From the NCBI GenBank assembly GCA_024195585.1, contig SWBL01000072.1, positions 1 through 64,000 on the forward strand: DNA of 64,000 bases, written 5' to 3'. A model generated the notes under the pieces. That model saw nothing but the letters and a program-made list of their open reading frames with translations, was not told the origin of the DNA and made no database searches. Both the position numbers and the translations under genes were made by a program. This DNA comes from Aureobasidium sp. EXF-3400 (lineage: Eukaryota > Ascomycota > Dothideomycetes > Dothideales > Saccotheciaceae). This document shows positions 42,816 through 54,790 of this stretch, piece after piece. The stretch's first letter is position 1. Each line of letters starts with the position of its first letter.

Positions 42816-43809
42816 GCTGCTCGGGATGGGTTCGATGATTGGAATGAGGATATCGTGTCTGCCTGCGCTGGAGAAGTCATCTACATCTTTGCAGATTACC
42901 TGAGGAAGTCACCTACGTGGGTAGTGACTTCCGAATCTGGTCAGACTGCAACTGCATGATTTTCTCCTACCTTTTCAACACATGTTTTACTAGGGAGTCG
43001 GGCAGAGCGGAGCAAGGCCACTCGGGATGTGCGGAGCAAGAGCTTCTCATGATCATTTCCAGAGTTGCCAGACCAACAATCTCGCATGATTGATGAAGCC
43101 GAGATCTGATTCAATCAATTACTCAAGAAACGTGCCCGGGATCTCAACGACGATTCGGTTCGAATATTCTATACAAGAAAGTGGTTCGCGAATCGAGATG
43201 CGAGACCTGGTCATCTCGACAAGCCTAACATTATTTCCACCCGTGTTGATGCCACTTTGTACGGCATATCACATCGACAATCGGTTGAGACAGAAAAAAC
43301 ACGGGCGGAACGCTCGCCGGCAACGTGGGAAAGCGCCACCATGTCGTCACAAAGACCGGGTTCGCGCTTGACGACTTGAGACAAGACAAACATCATTTGT
43401 ACGCAATGCAAAGCGCCAACGACACTCTGCGAGATCCAAAGACATCCACAGGGTCTAGACACCAGATTTGAGATGTGGTATAGCATGATATTACAACGTC
43501 GAGGAGGTGATGTTCAGTGTCCGTTGAGCCGCAAATATTTTGGTGAGCGTTGACCAGATGGTAGGACGCGCTAACTCGTCAGAGGCTTTTACGTTTAATC
43601 GCGCGGAGTCGGGCTAAGTTCAACCAGAGGCACGAGAAATCTATGGTGCTATCTCGGTTCATATATACATAGGCTCCAGTGACGCTCGCTGTCTCCAAGG
43701 TTGTTGACACTCTCCTTCTTTTCCCCGCACGCGGTTCCCACATATTTCTTTCACTCTGTCCTCCTCTGTGCTGTCCTCCATACCAATCACAAACACATCC
43801 AGAGCCACC
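42816..43809. promoter_or_regulatory. divergent intergenic, promoter of the HAD hydrolase gene
   Basis: 994 bases between divergent genes. TATA-like tatatatac near 43662-43670 lies about 140 bases before the ATG of the HAD gene. The leader after it is C/T-rich. No other element was recognised. Confidence 0.4.
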
Positions 43810-45199
43810 ATGAGCACTACCACAAAGTCCAACCCTCCCAGACCGCGCACCCTGCGCAGGTTGTCCAGCGAGGATGCCACCGCAGACCTTCTTTCGCGTG
43901 GCCCCGCCATCGTCGTACCTCCCCACCTCGTCGACCAGGAAGCCAACGATATTGCGGCTTCCATGGAATTGGCCAGACAAGAGATTGAAGCAATCACTCC
44001 CCTCGAGGATGACACCGACACCCCGAAAGAGTCGAGTGTCACTGACAGATACGCATACGCCTTTGATATCGATGGTGTTCTGATCCGTGGTGGACGTCCT
44101 ATTCCTGAGGCTATTGAGGCCATGAAGGTGCTCAACGGTCAAAATCAATACGGAATCAAGATGTGAGTTTTCTTCTTCAGCATAGCAAACTTCTCAATAC
44201 TGACTTTGCAGCCCCTACATTTTCCTGACAAACGGTGGTGGCAAGACTGAGCAAGAGAGATGCATCCAGCTCAGCAAGCAGCTCGACATTGAAGTCTCAC
44301 CTGGTCAGTTCATTTGCGGCCACACACCCATGAAGGAGATGGCCAGCAAGTACAACACCGTCCTTGTCATTGGTGGTGAGGGCGACAAGTGCCGTCAGGT
44401 CGCTGAAGGCTACGGCTTCAAGGACGTTGTCACTCCTGGAGACATCATCAAGTTCAACCCTGACACAACACCTTTCCGCACCATGACTGAGGATGACCTC
44501 AAGCACTCCCGCGAGCGCGACTTCTCCAACGTCAAAATCGAGGCTATCTTCGTCTTCGCCGACAGCCGTGATTGGGCTGGTGACCAGCAGATCATTCTTG
44601 ATCTTCTCATGTCCAAGGGTGGTGTCGTAGGTACTCGCTCTGAGACTCTGGATGAGGGCCCTCCCGTCTTCTTCTCTCACAACGATGTCATCTGGTCCGC
44701 TTCCCACGAACACACTCGTCTCGGCATGGGTGCTCTCCGCGTCTCCCTCGAGGCTATGTACAAGGCCGTCACTGGCAAAGAGTTGGAGACAGTTGCCTTT
44801 GGCAAGCCTCAGATCGGTACCTTCCAGTTCGCCACTCGTCTTCTGCAACACTGGCGCAAGTACACTCACGGTATTGACGCTCCCCCGGAGACCATCTACT
44901 TCGTCGGAGACACCCCCGAGTCAGACATCCGTGGTACCAACGAGTTCAACAAGGTCACTGAACAGAACTGGTACTCCATCCTGGTCGAGACTGGTGTTTA
45001 CCAAGCCGGCACTACCCCTCGCTTCGAGCCCAAGGCTACCGTCCCCAACGTCTTGGACGCCGTCATGCACGGTATCGAGCGTGAGCGCCAGAAGCAGGTA
45101 CGCGAGATCCTTGGTGTGACCCAAAAACTCGAGGGTTCCGCAATCTCAGATACTCCCAACCCATCTCGCCCCTCGACTCCTCCCGCTTCCAAGAACTAG
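43810..45199 (+). CDS. HAD-superfamily hydrolase, CECR5/HDHD5 type
   Basis: Exons 43810-44162 and 44212-45199 give 446 residues. HAD motif I is AFDIDGVLIRGG (about residues 83-94, with the nucleophile and acid Asp), followed by the class IIA cap (IPYIFLTNGGGKTEQER). Motif III/IV is FGKPQIGTFQFA and YFVGDTPESDIRGTNEFN, which supplies metal-binding acids. Members belong to TIGR01456 (CECR5), often placed in mitochondria. In yeast the relative YKR070W is a mitochondrial protein of unknown substrate. The N-terminal 70 residues here are disordered and contain a basic start (PPRPRTLRRLSSEDATADL) that might act as targeting. The C-terminus ends in a Ser/Pro tail. The substrate is unknown, but the family assignment is firm. 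Confidence 0.9.
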
Positions 45200-46007
45200 G
45201 AACGCACTCAACATGCCGCGATCATCTTTCACAAATACCCTCATCACAGTTTTATCGACTTGGCGTTTTTCACATCGCATAGACATGGCATAATGGCTTT
45301 GATCAGGCGCTGGCGCCCGGCTTTTTCTCCTGCCATCACCACCGAACTTTTCCGACCAGTACATATTCTCTTTGCAGGATACATTTTCTGAAGAAGGACG
45401 GGTACAAAATAATACAAAAGAATCAACAAGTCTGGGTATACCAGATACTATAAAACTAGATAAAGCATTAAATCCACGTCAATGTCTTTTTTGAAACTGT
45501 TTTTCCTTACCTCTGCAGGAACATCTTGATAGCGTGCATTGGTCGCATCTGCGGTTTGCTGCTCACCACATTGATACATTAGATTGCTTCTCTTTAACTG
45601 GCTATCGGTGAGATACGATAGAGGTGAATAGCGAAAACGAAAGTAGTACTCGAGTAGTATCACATGCCCGGAGATAGAAATGCAGTCAAATCAGTTGTAC
45701 GACCAAAGCCAGAAACACAGGTAGTAGTAGCAAGCATGATAAGTAGACCGTATGACACGAACACACGATCTTCGACACTTTTCGTATGACAGAATGTCAA
45801 GGGAGAAAGAGGTTCGGGGCATGCACGCGCATCATGGGCGTGATCGCGACTTCCATTTTGACGTCACCAACGTCCACCTTTCATGTGCATGCCAGATTAA
45901 TTCGACTCTCTTTCTCAATCACCACCAAACACGACCCTTCGACATCCTCCATCCTCAGACCAGTATTCTAAGACCATAATCCACCACAGCATCTATATTC
46001 TCCACAC
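45200..46007. other. intergenic, no gene seen
   Basis: 808 bases between two plus-strand genes. It holds the 3' UTR of the HAD gene and the promoter of the PXB/DUF3818 gene. Nothing specific was recognised. Confidence 0.5.
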
Positions 46008-48018
46008 ATGTCGACCTCACACCTAAGCCCCGAGCAGAGCAGTGCTCTGTTCGACCTGTTGACCCACTATGCAACCTACGACGACATCTGCCAATTCAAG
46101 TCACCAACCGCCATCCAACAATATGGCCCTCCCTTCCAAGATACAAAGACCACGTCCTCTCCCATTCTGCAATCGCTGCTCTCCAAATTTATCCTACCGC
46201 TTCCAGGACTCCGCGATGTCTCGCCCGATTTCTGGAAGGTCCAGGTCGAGAGCATAATTGAAGAGCTGGCAGCCGCAAATTTGAGTGAGAGTTATGACAA
46301 AGGTCTCTTGGGTATTCGAAAGACGTTGGCTACGGCCATCTCGGCCTTGATGGAATATCCGGCCAGAGGGTGTTACGGTGGCATCAAGAAGGACGAGTTG
46401 GCTCTCAAGGACCAACACTTCGACCCAACCAAGCCTGATGATGTGCTGCGGGCGTGGTATGTTTTTATGCAGCAGCTGGTCTACGGTGATTTGTTCGACA
46501 AACTATTCGCCAAGGCTGCTGAGACGGACGATCTGCGCAAGCACGACAGTCTGGTTCAAGCTGCTCATGAGTTTGTCGTTGTAAAGTATGCCTCGAATCT
46601 TGGCCCTTGTTTTAGAACCTCGCTGATCGATATATCACAGTCTCGCGTCATTCATGCACTATACTCTTGTCATTAGTCCCGAGGGTCCGTCACTGCTTCG
46701 CATGGTTGAGAATATACATAAGCTGTAAGTAGATGCAGTGCTGCCTCCATACTAGAACACTACTGATTCCAACCATAGTGTACCGTACACCCTCATGAGA
46801 CAGACATTAAAAGTCGGGAACGTCGCAACCATGATTAACGGCATGGTGCGAGTATTCCTGGCCAAGGTGAGCGTCGGTACTCTTACAAACTGGATGGGCA
46901 TCAGTAGTGGAGCAGACGAAGGCATGAATTTGATGCAACAGATTATCTCCACTACCCTTGGCTGGGATAAGAAGGAGCTTAAGAAGCGACTGGAGAAGAT
47001 CGAGAAAGACAAAGATGCACCCTCCAAGGAACAGCGTGAAGCACTCAAAGCCTGGATGGACCAAAGCCGACCGGAGCAAGAAGAATGCCGCAGACGAAGC
47101 CAGGAGCAGTCTATGTCGATCGTTTCGACCATTCTATCCTTGTCGTCAGCAAGTCCAGATCTCAGCGAGAAGCAACACAAATTGGCTCTTGATTTCCTAT
47201 CTCTGAGCTTGGCTGTCCGCGACAGGAACAAGATCAGTGATGTTCTCTGTCATCACAGCCCTGATCACCTTACGCAAGCGGTGCGTGAAGGTGTATCTGC
47301 TTACGAGCCCATGATCAGACAAGTCCACCAAGCAGTCGATCTCAGCGCCACTGTTGCCGACTTCCAGGCCTTCATGGATGATATGATCAAGGTGGGTAAG
47401 CCCAAGAAGGATGGCAAGCCTGCCAGTGTCGAAGACTTTGTACAGCTCCTGCACAGCCATATGGGTGCCTCGCATCGCTTCATCCATCAAGTAGCCAAGA
47501 ACGGCAAGGAAGTGACACAATGGTTCAAGGACTATGTCCACCAGGTGACCGCAAACTTCAAGCAACAACACGCCTCGCCCTCGATCTACGAATCCCTATC
47601 CACAGCCTTTGACAAACTCAAGCCCGACGAGCAAGAAAAGGTCCGCAAAGAAGTCGACGCATCAGCAAAATATTTGGACGAACTGTACGCATCATCTGCA
47701 GCTAGAATCAGCGACGTGATCAGCAACAAAGCCTCGACACCATACGGACCCGGAGCCTATCTGGCTAGATGGCAGGAACTGCTCGACTCGACCCTGGTGA
47801 CCCCCGAGACAGCCAAGGGACCTGTCCGCACGGGCGCCAGTGCCAGTGTCAAGCAAGAGGCCAGAAGGGACGTCGATGGTGAAACCAAAGCATCTGGCAT
47901 TGAGCAAAAGCAGGCGGACAAGATTGTTGGTGACAAGACCCCAGAGGCGCCGTCGGCGGAGATGACAATCAAGCTTTTGGGACCAAAGTTCAGAGAGCTT
48001 TTGTTGGCTGCAAGGTAG
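46008..48018 (+). CDS. PXB/DUF3818 (PX-associated) domain protein, 633 aa
   Basis: Exons 46008-46585, 46641-46724 and 46779-48018. Splicing restores VVVNLASFMHYTLVISPEG, then MVENIHKLVPYTLMRQTL. The first 130 residues match the PX-associated (PXB) region, beginning with SALFDLLTHYATYDDI and continuing LKDQHFDPTKPDDVLRAWY. From about residue 190 it is DUF3818, as found in yeast Ypr097w/Lec1-like proteins that also carry a PX domain. No PX domain is present here, so this is the short form common in filamentous fungi. A peripheral membrane or lipid-related role is inferred. The C-terminal 80 residues are disordered. The 84-base middle exon is unusually small but has good splice sites on both sides. 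Confidence 0.85.
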
Positions 48019-49058
48019 ACGTGTCCTGTCTACCTATGACAATTGGGAGGAGTTGGCAGTTTTGTGATGGCCGAAACGATAGAATGACTCTTTCTTCTTT
48101 TTACACCTACTAGAAAAGATACCCCTTTTTTACTTCTATGGTACTTCGTTTGCGCGATCTTCTTCCCATATACTATACTGTGCTAGTGATTCAGATTTAC
48201 AAAGAGTGGTACTTTGGATGCATAGTTTCGGTGTTTAATTTCTCCAAATTTTCTCCAAGGCTCGGTTTCAGCTGGGATGACCCTGACGCTAATATTCCTC
48301 TTCTCTCTTCGAACATCATTTGCTTGTTTTAGTACAAGGGCAACTATCAATGTGCTATGAGATGAGAATTAGGTATTTATTTATCACATATGAGTCGTGG
48401 AGAAGGTAAAGGTCCGCGTTGCAACTGCTACATTGTATTTCCCATGTCACGAATTCTGAGACATCTGACTGAGATCTCCACCACATGTTTCTGGCCGTCT
48501 TACAGCGAGAAGGAACAACAAGAAACCGTGCCCTCACTGTGCAGAGTGTTCATGTTACTGCAGAGATCCAGGGAGATTAAGCCTGAGAAGAACAAGGGGA
48601 GAAGGGAGAGGGAGAGTCAGCCATGGTAAACTATTGACACATGTTCAAGCAGAGACAGTTGCATATTCAAGTAGGATGGAAATCATTGATGTTGAAAAGA
48701 ATGCCATCAGGCATATTCTTGAATTTGCAACGAGTAAAAGAAAGAGAGAGCGATGGAAATCCAATACCAGACAATGACGCCCCTAGTTCTTGAACCACCC
48801 CAGATGAAAAAGACAGAAAAACGCTCGATATGCCTTTGCTTTGCCCAGCAGCCCCAGTGTGTCTCCAAAAGACGAAAAGAAAAAAGGAAAGTGGTCTAGT
48901 GAGAAGAAAAAAGAAAGTAAACAGATCCCGCTTGCCCATAAACCCCGATTTTGAATGTCAAGAGGTATCAAACGCTTTGTTCCCATGATTGTGTCAGAAA
49001 AAATCCCTATGCTCCTTGTTGTTCATCCCATGTACGTGCTGCTTCATGTTTCTCTGCC
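48019..49058. other. convergent intergenic, no gene seen
   Basis: 1 kb between two 3' ends. T-rich and A-rich blocks are present, but no coding potential or structured element was recognised. Confidence 0.5.
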
Positions 49059-51365
49059 TCATAGTGAGAGCGGTTGTACGCCCTTAAGGAGTTCAACGCC
49101 AGGCATGACTTGGCCAGAAACATCGCGGCCAAAGTCGATCATGAGGATGCGACCATCTTGACTTGTCGAGACGATGCGACGGTAGTCACACTTGGCTGCC
49201 AACATCCATGAAGTAGTCCACTCGTTGAAGCGGCCGAGGAGGGCGCCGGTGTCGTAATCGTACACGCGCAAGTCCAAGTCGTAAGAACCGCTGACGACGC
49301 GACGGTTCTGGGTGTCAAGGAACAATGAACGCACCAGTTGGGTGTGACCAGTGAATGTCTTGACCTCTTCACCAGAAGCAACATCGAACTTGTAGGTGAC
49401 GTGGTCGTTGCCGCCAGCAAGGACGAACTTTGCGTCGTCGCTGAACTCGACAGCAGCGAGACCACGCTCCTTTTGAGGGAATTCACGGACACACTGCATC
49501 TTGTTCAAGTCCCACAGACGAGCGACACCGTCACCCGAAGCAGAAACGAGAAGGTTGCCACGGAGCTGAACAGCGTTGACTGGGCCACGGTGGCCAGTAA
49601 GAGTGCGAATGGGCTCAAGAGTCTTGCGGTCCCAGACGATGATGGTGCAGTCCTTGGAGCAAGAGACGATGTGCTTCTCATCGAATGCAACGTCGAGGAC
49701 ACCGCCAGTGTGCTGCTTCAAACGACGAATGGGCTCGTAAGTGTTGACGTTCCAGACGAGAAGATCGTTGTCGCTTGAGCCAGTGACAAGGATCTCGTGG
49801 TCGTACTGCAAGCAAAGAATACTAGCGCTGTGGAAGTCGGAAGGAACGTGGTAGATACTGTTGCCGTAGGCAGTGCCATTAACAGATGACTCGGCATGCT
49901 GGAACTTGGGGTATTCCACAGTACGAAGGACCTTGGGACCAGGCGAAGGGCGGACGCTGGGACCGCCAATGACCTTGAGGCATTTGTAGGTGTTGATGTC
50001 CCAGACACGGATGGTGCGGTCGCGGGATCCGGTGATGATCTTTTGCTCGTCGAACTGAACGCAGTAGACGGAATCGGTGTGACCGGCCAAGTAGATACCT
50101 TTGCCGCCCTGATCGCCGCGAGTCCAATTCTGGTCGATGCGTCTTCTTGCGTCGTGCATCAATTCCCAATGTTGCATGGGCTGGTTGGGAATACCTGTTC
50201 CTGCACCACCAATCTGGATAGGGGCAGGAGAGACGTAAGTCTGCTTCTCGTATTGTTGCAGGTATTGAGCGCGCCAGATCAGAGGGTCCTTGGCGATGCG
50301 AGACCAGCTCTTAGCGACACGTTGGGAGGCCTTCAGACTTTCGGGGTCAAGGTGGGCAAAGATGAGAGCGACGATCTCAGTGGGGAGAGCCTCGACAGGG
50401 TTGGAGCATTTGTTGGAGGGGGCCACGATCTCTGCGATATCAGCCATCTCAACGTCCAGGTCGGCATTGGAAGCAAGGTCGGCGCCACTGTCACTGGCTC
50501 CAGGGATGCTTCCGATGCGGCTACGGTGAAGATCTCTTGTCGCTTGATAATGAGGAACGAAGGCGCGGCTATTTGACGCATAGCTAGCAGCGTTGGTGGC
50601 TGAGGCAGCACGGCGAGCGGCCTCGCCAGCGTGTGTAGCGGAAACATAGGGTTGCATGAATTGTTGATCGGCAGGGTAGTGGAGGGCGGGCATGGTCGAG
50701 GATGACTGAAGTGTGGGCGAGGGAGCGTTCGCGGGTTGCGGTGTGTCGTGTCTGGGAGTCTTCAAAGACTGAAGTAAACGATTGGTAGGGTTGAGGCAAC
50801 GTTGAATGCCGCGGTGGTAAGGACCAGAAGATGCCGAGTTTTCGGGAATGGATGCAGAGACGGAACCTTCGACTCCCTCCATGAGATCGCCAGAGTTGCG
50901 TCGGGTCCTTCCATGCAGGTGTGCACGGAGACCTTTGTACTTCTGCGATGTCTTTCTAAAGATACCGTTCTCCTTCTGTTGCTTGGTCTTTGTGTTTGTG
51001 CCCTGGCTGGGTTCTGCCGATGAGGCGCGCTTCAAAGACATCTCTCTCTCACTCTGGTCCAGCTTGGGTGATCTCCACTCGACGTCGCGGAACATGTCGG
51101 CTTCCCGTCTTCGCTCAGCCTCGAGGCTCTGGTCGTATGATTGTTGTTGAGAGATAGTGATGGGCTGTGTAGATGGACGAGAGTCGTAATGGCCTTGGAT
51201 GGATGGAGCAAGAGTGGTGGTGGAAGATACCTGAGAGGTGTGCGGTCGGGTGGGTGATGAGGAGAGAGTTGAGGATGAAGAAGACTCGGCACCACTCGAA
51301 GCCTGGGAGGAGGAGTAGTACTTGAAGTGGTTGTCGGAGCCCTGAGTTAGGTCATAGTTGGACAT
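49059..51365 (-). CDS. F-box/WD40 ubiquitin-ligase receptor
   Basis: A single exon of 768 residues from the ATG at 51365 (gccaccATGtcc). An in-frame extension to 51392 has no ATG. The first 320 residues are disordered and Ser-rich. The F-box is at about residues 326-366 (ALPTEIVALIFAHLDPESL, KASQRVAKSWSRIAKD), expected to bind Skp1. Seven or so WD40 repeats follow (about 420-750), with repeats such as GHTDSVYCVQFDEQKIITG and SRDRTIRVWDINTYKC, and later GHRGPVNAVQLRGNLLVS. The layout is that of SCF substrate receptors (Met30, Cdc4, beta-TrCP, and the Neurospora clock regulator FWD-1). The repeats are unlike those I know for SconB/Met30, so a beta-TrCP or FWD-1 type is more likely, but the substrate cannot be read from sequence. 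Confidence 0.88.
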   Translation of the reverse strand: MSNYDLTQGSDNHFKYYSSSQASSGAESSSSSTLSSSPTRPHTSQVSSTTTLAPSIQGHYDSRPSTQPITISQQQSYDQSLEAERRREADMFRDVEWRSPKLDQSEREMSLKRASSAEPSQGTNTKTKQQKENGIFRKTSQKYKGLRAHLHGRTRRNSGDLMEGVEGSVSASIPENSASSGPYHRGIQRCLNPTNRLLQSLKTPRHDTPQPANAPSPTLQSSSTMPALHYPADQQFMQPYVSATHAGEAARRAASATNAASYASNSRAFVPHYQATRDLHRSRIGSIPGASDSGADLASNADLDVEMADIAEIVAPSNKCSNPVEALPTEIVALIFAHLDPESLKASQRVAKSWSRIAKDPLIWRAQYLQQYEKQTYVSPAPIQIGGAGTGIPNQPMQHWELMHDARRRIDQNWTRGDQGGKGIYLAGHTDSVYCVQFDEQKIITGSRDRTIRVWDINTYKCLKVIGGPSVRPSPGPKVLRTVEYPKFQHAESSVNGTAYGNSIYHVPSDFHSASILCLQYDHEILVTGSSDNDLLVWNVNTYEPIRRLKQHTGGVLDVAFDEKHIVSCSKDCTIIVWDRKTLEPIRTLTGHRGPVNAVQLRGNLLVSASGDGVARLWDLNKMQCVREFPQKERGLAAVEFSDDAKFVLAGGNDHVTYKFDVASGEEVKTFTGHTQLVRSLFLDTQNRRVVSGSYDLDLRVYDYDTGALLGRFNEWTTSWMLAAKCDYRRIVSTSQDGRILMIDFGRDVSGQVMPGVELLKGVQPLSL

Positions 51366-52539
51366 GGTGGCTTGAGAGGAGCCCCTTGGCAAGGAGTAAA
51401 CAGAGTTTTTGAGGATTCAATCGAGTCGGAGTTGAGTGAGAGTGGATCCGTGTTACGGCTGAGACAGTGGAGTAGAGGAACACGGCCGAGTGGAAACTAT
51501 TAGTTTCAGAGCGAGGAATATTGTCGTGTTTAAAAAAGGAGTGGAGCAGGTCAGATAGCGGATGTGGTGGTGTTGGTGAAAGAGTCGAAGATGGAAAAAG
51601 AAGAGGGCGAGGCGGAAAGGAGAGTTAAAGGGAAGGGAAGGAAGGAAGCGAAACGGCTATGGATCAAGTGTCTAGGCGGGGGACCCCAGTCGCGGCGGCC
51701 AAAGTGTTTTTATGGTATAAAACTGGCAGCGAACAGGCGACAAGCGGACAGCGAAACGGCGGCGATTGGTTTGGAATGAAGGAAAAAGGGAAGCAACAGC
51801 AGCAGCAGCAGCAGCAGGAAACAGCGTGCGTTTCTCGCCGTTGAATCGAAAAGAGTCTTGGTGTCAAACAGTAGCAAAGTCAAATCCCGCGGTCGACTCC
51901 TGCGATCTCCCACACGCTCACACGCTTTGCTGCGCACCAACAGGAACCTCCCTGTTTTTTCTCAGCACTGCAAGTGTCTTCTGGCCCGGCGGGTTGGCCC
52001 TACGCGGGCTAGTCATCATCAGGCCGTCTTGGTTGCCCGGCGCTTTGCCTTGTTTTGCATAGCGAGACACTCTATCTACACCTGAGACATCCCGATCGCG
52101 TTATTGGAACTCGACCTCCGTCATCATTTCCAATTCACCTCCTCGACAAATCTTACTTTGCTTGTCTCGCACTTTGTCCATACACTTGCAGCAGACCGCC
52201 GTTCCGAGGCCTCCCGCCTGACCTCCGTCACGCTCAGCACCGTCGTGAGCTTGTGCTGCTTCATGAATCACTCTTGTTGCTGTTGTCGTCGCTGTTGTTT
52301 CTTGCTGCTTGTCTCCATCATCCACCGTCCCCGTTCATCGTCCGCTTGTGCGCCTCACCCTTCGCTGGCTTGCCTCCGAGGGAATTCCATCCTGCACAGT
52401 AATCATCCAATCGTCATTTCTTCTCTTGGCTTACCGCCATCCGAAACCCTGCATCCTGATTTTTTCTTTCCCTTCCGTACCCTTTTGCATGCACGAGTAC
52501 ATCATTATTTCTTGCTGCACTCATCGCAATCATTAGAAA
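51366..52539. promoter_or_regulatory. 1.2 kb divergent region between F-box/WD40 and DUF7704 genes
   Basis: The region carries both promoters and likely long 5' leaders. It contains a CAG microsatellite (51797-51817) and, nearer the plus-strand gene, a C/T-rich leader with Ctg/ttg-rich tracts (52270-52305). Open frames here start without good context and are not considered genes. Confidence 0.5.
51797..51817. repeat. (CAG)7 microsatellite
   Basis: Seven perfect CAG units preceded by caa. They lie outside annotated coding sequence, about 430 bases upstream of the F-box/WD40 ATG. Confidence 0.95.
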
Positions 52540-52986
52540 ATGCCTTCTGCCAATGCTGCCGCCATCGCATTGTGGTACCGCCTCTTCTTCCTCTACATTG
52601 AACCTGTTGCTACCGCTGTCGGAGCCTACTACGCTTGGTTTCAGCAACATGAGTACCTCGACATGACCTTCGCCTCGGCTTCGGCCGTTTCCCTCGGCCC
52701 ATCCGCCCGTGAAAGCATCGTTCTGAGTCAACTCGCAAATATGTACGCTGTATTTGCACTAAACGAAGCCCTTGTCTTACGCTCTACCACCAATCTTCGC
52801 GTCTGGAGAGTGTTTCTCTTCGGCCTCTTGCTTGCCGACTTCGGTCACATCTACAGCGTCAAAGACGTAGGTCTTGATGTCTATTGGCAATTTTGGGACT
52901 GGAATTCAATGTACTGGGGTAATTTGGGTTTCGTCTATGTGGGAGCTGCTACCAGAACTGCTTTCCTCGCTGGAGTCGGCGTTTGA
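52540..52986 (+). CDS. DUF7704-type four-helix membrane protein, 148 aa
   Basis: A single exon from an ATG in good context (gaaaATGcc). The short protein has four hydrophobic segments: about residues 10-30 (LWYRLFFLYIEPVATAVGAYY), 60-80 (LANMYAVFALNEALVLR), 87-104 (VWRVFLFGLLLADFGHI) and 122-145 (MYWGNLGFVYVGAATRTAFL). The opening YRLFFLYIEPV resembles the DUF7704 family of small integral membrane proteins widespread in filamentous ascomycetes. No enzymatic residue pattern is known for it, and the role is unknown. It lacks a signal peptide separate from TM1. Confidence 0.8.
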   Translation: MPSANAAAIALWYRLFFLYIEPVATAVGAYYAWFQQHEYLDMTFASASAVSLGPSARESIVLSQLANMYAVFALNEALVLRSTTNLRVWRVFLFGLLLADFGHIYSVKDVGLDVYWQFWDWNSMYWGNLGFVYVGAATRTAFLAGVGV

Positions 52987-54790
52987 GTTACGCCCTTCTC
53001 TAACGACATCTATCTACCTTGACGTGGAGAATATGTAAGTTCGAGTCTCCGGGAATGCCACAACGGTGTGTCTGGCTCTGCGACCTCGACCTGTGTGAGA
53101 GTGACTGCTCATCCACAATTCGAAGACCTTCTCCGTTGCACATCGTTCGGCAACAACGTTCAAACCAGCGCTCTGGATACGGCTCGAGTCTCAGATGTCT
53201 CAGCCAGGCGCCGTATTGTATTCCGTGGCATCATTCAATTCTCCGAGACTCAGGGGGTGCTTGTGGTACACGTCAATCATGTTTCTCTATAAAGCTTATG
53301 TACATGGTATGCCATGTCACGACAGCCTTTCAGCTTCAATATTGATGTGCATACACTATGTGGAGACTCGCTCAGGTCCGTCTGATAGTCTGTAATGGAA
53401 ACTCTGGTCCGACTGAGCACTTGTCGGGATTACGTGAACATGTTTCTTGCAAACAGCTGATACGCGCGTAAAAAGAATCCCTACAACTTAGGCCCAAGGT
53501 GGTGTGATCTCGCGTTGAAGGTGTGCGTTTACCATATTTATCAGCTCTCGCGTTGACGTGAAGAGTATGAACCTTGACTGAGGTCTGGTCTGTTTGCTTT
53601 GGGCAAGACCGAGGCTGGCCTTTCGAACTTGCAGATCCTGCTAGCAATCCTTCGCCAATGTATATACCCGTAGTCTTGGGCAATGAGTTTCTCGTAGCAG
53701 CAGGGAGACACATTCGGAAGTTCGTGCTTACTGTCATCTGTCTTGTCTTGCTGTTTGGTACCTTCTATCTCATATCATGTCGTTCTTCGAAACCTGTGAT
53801 AAGCCCTGTTCTGAACAGCCGTTGCTGGCGGCTGATGGACTGTGGCTGTTCCCTCTCAGCGGTCGCGACGCGGCGACAACGTCTACTCAACGGCCATGTG
53901 CATAGCAGCTGTTGTGACACTAGTAGTGCAGGGTAACGGGGAGCACAGGGTCTTGCAGCAAGATCTGTATAATCTTATGCATCAGGCTGCACAAAATGAC
54001 AAGCGACGGTTGTACTTGTATTGGAACACATGTGCATCAATATCAACAACCGCCAGTAAACGAGCAATAATGCTTGGTAAGTGAGACTTTTCATATATTC
54101 CTTCCACCTGTTCAATTGAACAAAGCAATGTTCAGTATTTCAAAACCTCGGCTTTGACCGCGTCACAAGAAATCTATTTTGGCGCGTCCGAACAAAGCCA
54201 TCGCATTGCTAGCAAACAGCAGGGGTTCCCGCAAATGCTGATGGCACATGCATGGAGCCGGTCTCGAATGATGACCTGCAAAATTAAACACCCTAAGATA
54301 CGAGCAAGGAGACATGCTTTCCAAATATTGAGCCAGAACCACTGGAAGGCAACAAAAATCCTTCAGCTGAGAAAAAGCCGAGGATGGCACTTATCTCAGG
54401 ATGCGAACTATTGATATGTGAGCCTCTCAGCCTCTCCCTCCAAGCAGCCAAGGTCGACAGAAATTTGGTTGAACTGAGGGGGAAGAGCACCTTCCCTGCA
54501 GGTCTGTCGAAGATCTCCCAATGGCCGGTTCTAGCGCCTGTCTCCGAAGCTTGTCCGAAGATGCAGCCAATCATAATTCGAGTCGGTGAATTGATGACCG
54601 GCCCGTGATTGAGCTCCCCCACCAACGAACCCCGATACCGACGGGGAGCACGGAGAAACAATTGACCCTTTGCTTCCAATCGACTCATCACTCAGAAGCT
54701 CTCTGCCGTCTTTGTTGAACAGCGTGTCTGTTGCTGTGTTTGAGCTTCCAATCATTCTCCGTTCTTCTCTCACTCATTATCACATTCACA
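52987..54790. other. 1.8 kb intergenic with one doubtful membrane frame
   Basis: No confident gene. A plus-strand frame from ATG 53658 to 53936 begins MYIPVVLGNEFLVAAGRHI and contains a strong hydrophobic stretch (FVLTVICLVLLFGTFYLI) like a type II signal anchor, then breaks into low-quality sequence. It could be the first exon of an unrecognised or lost gene. The last 400 bases form the promoter of the biotin synthase gene. Confidence 0.4.

Noticed and set aside
51366..51392. N-terminal extension of the F-box/WD40 protein by nine residues
   Set aside because: The extension begins with TTG, while the ATG at 51365 has an excellent gccaccATG context.
52104..52539. Upstream frame extending toward the DUF7704 protein
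   Set aside because: It is in a C/T-rich leader, has no conserved segment, and the family start matches the ATG at 52540.
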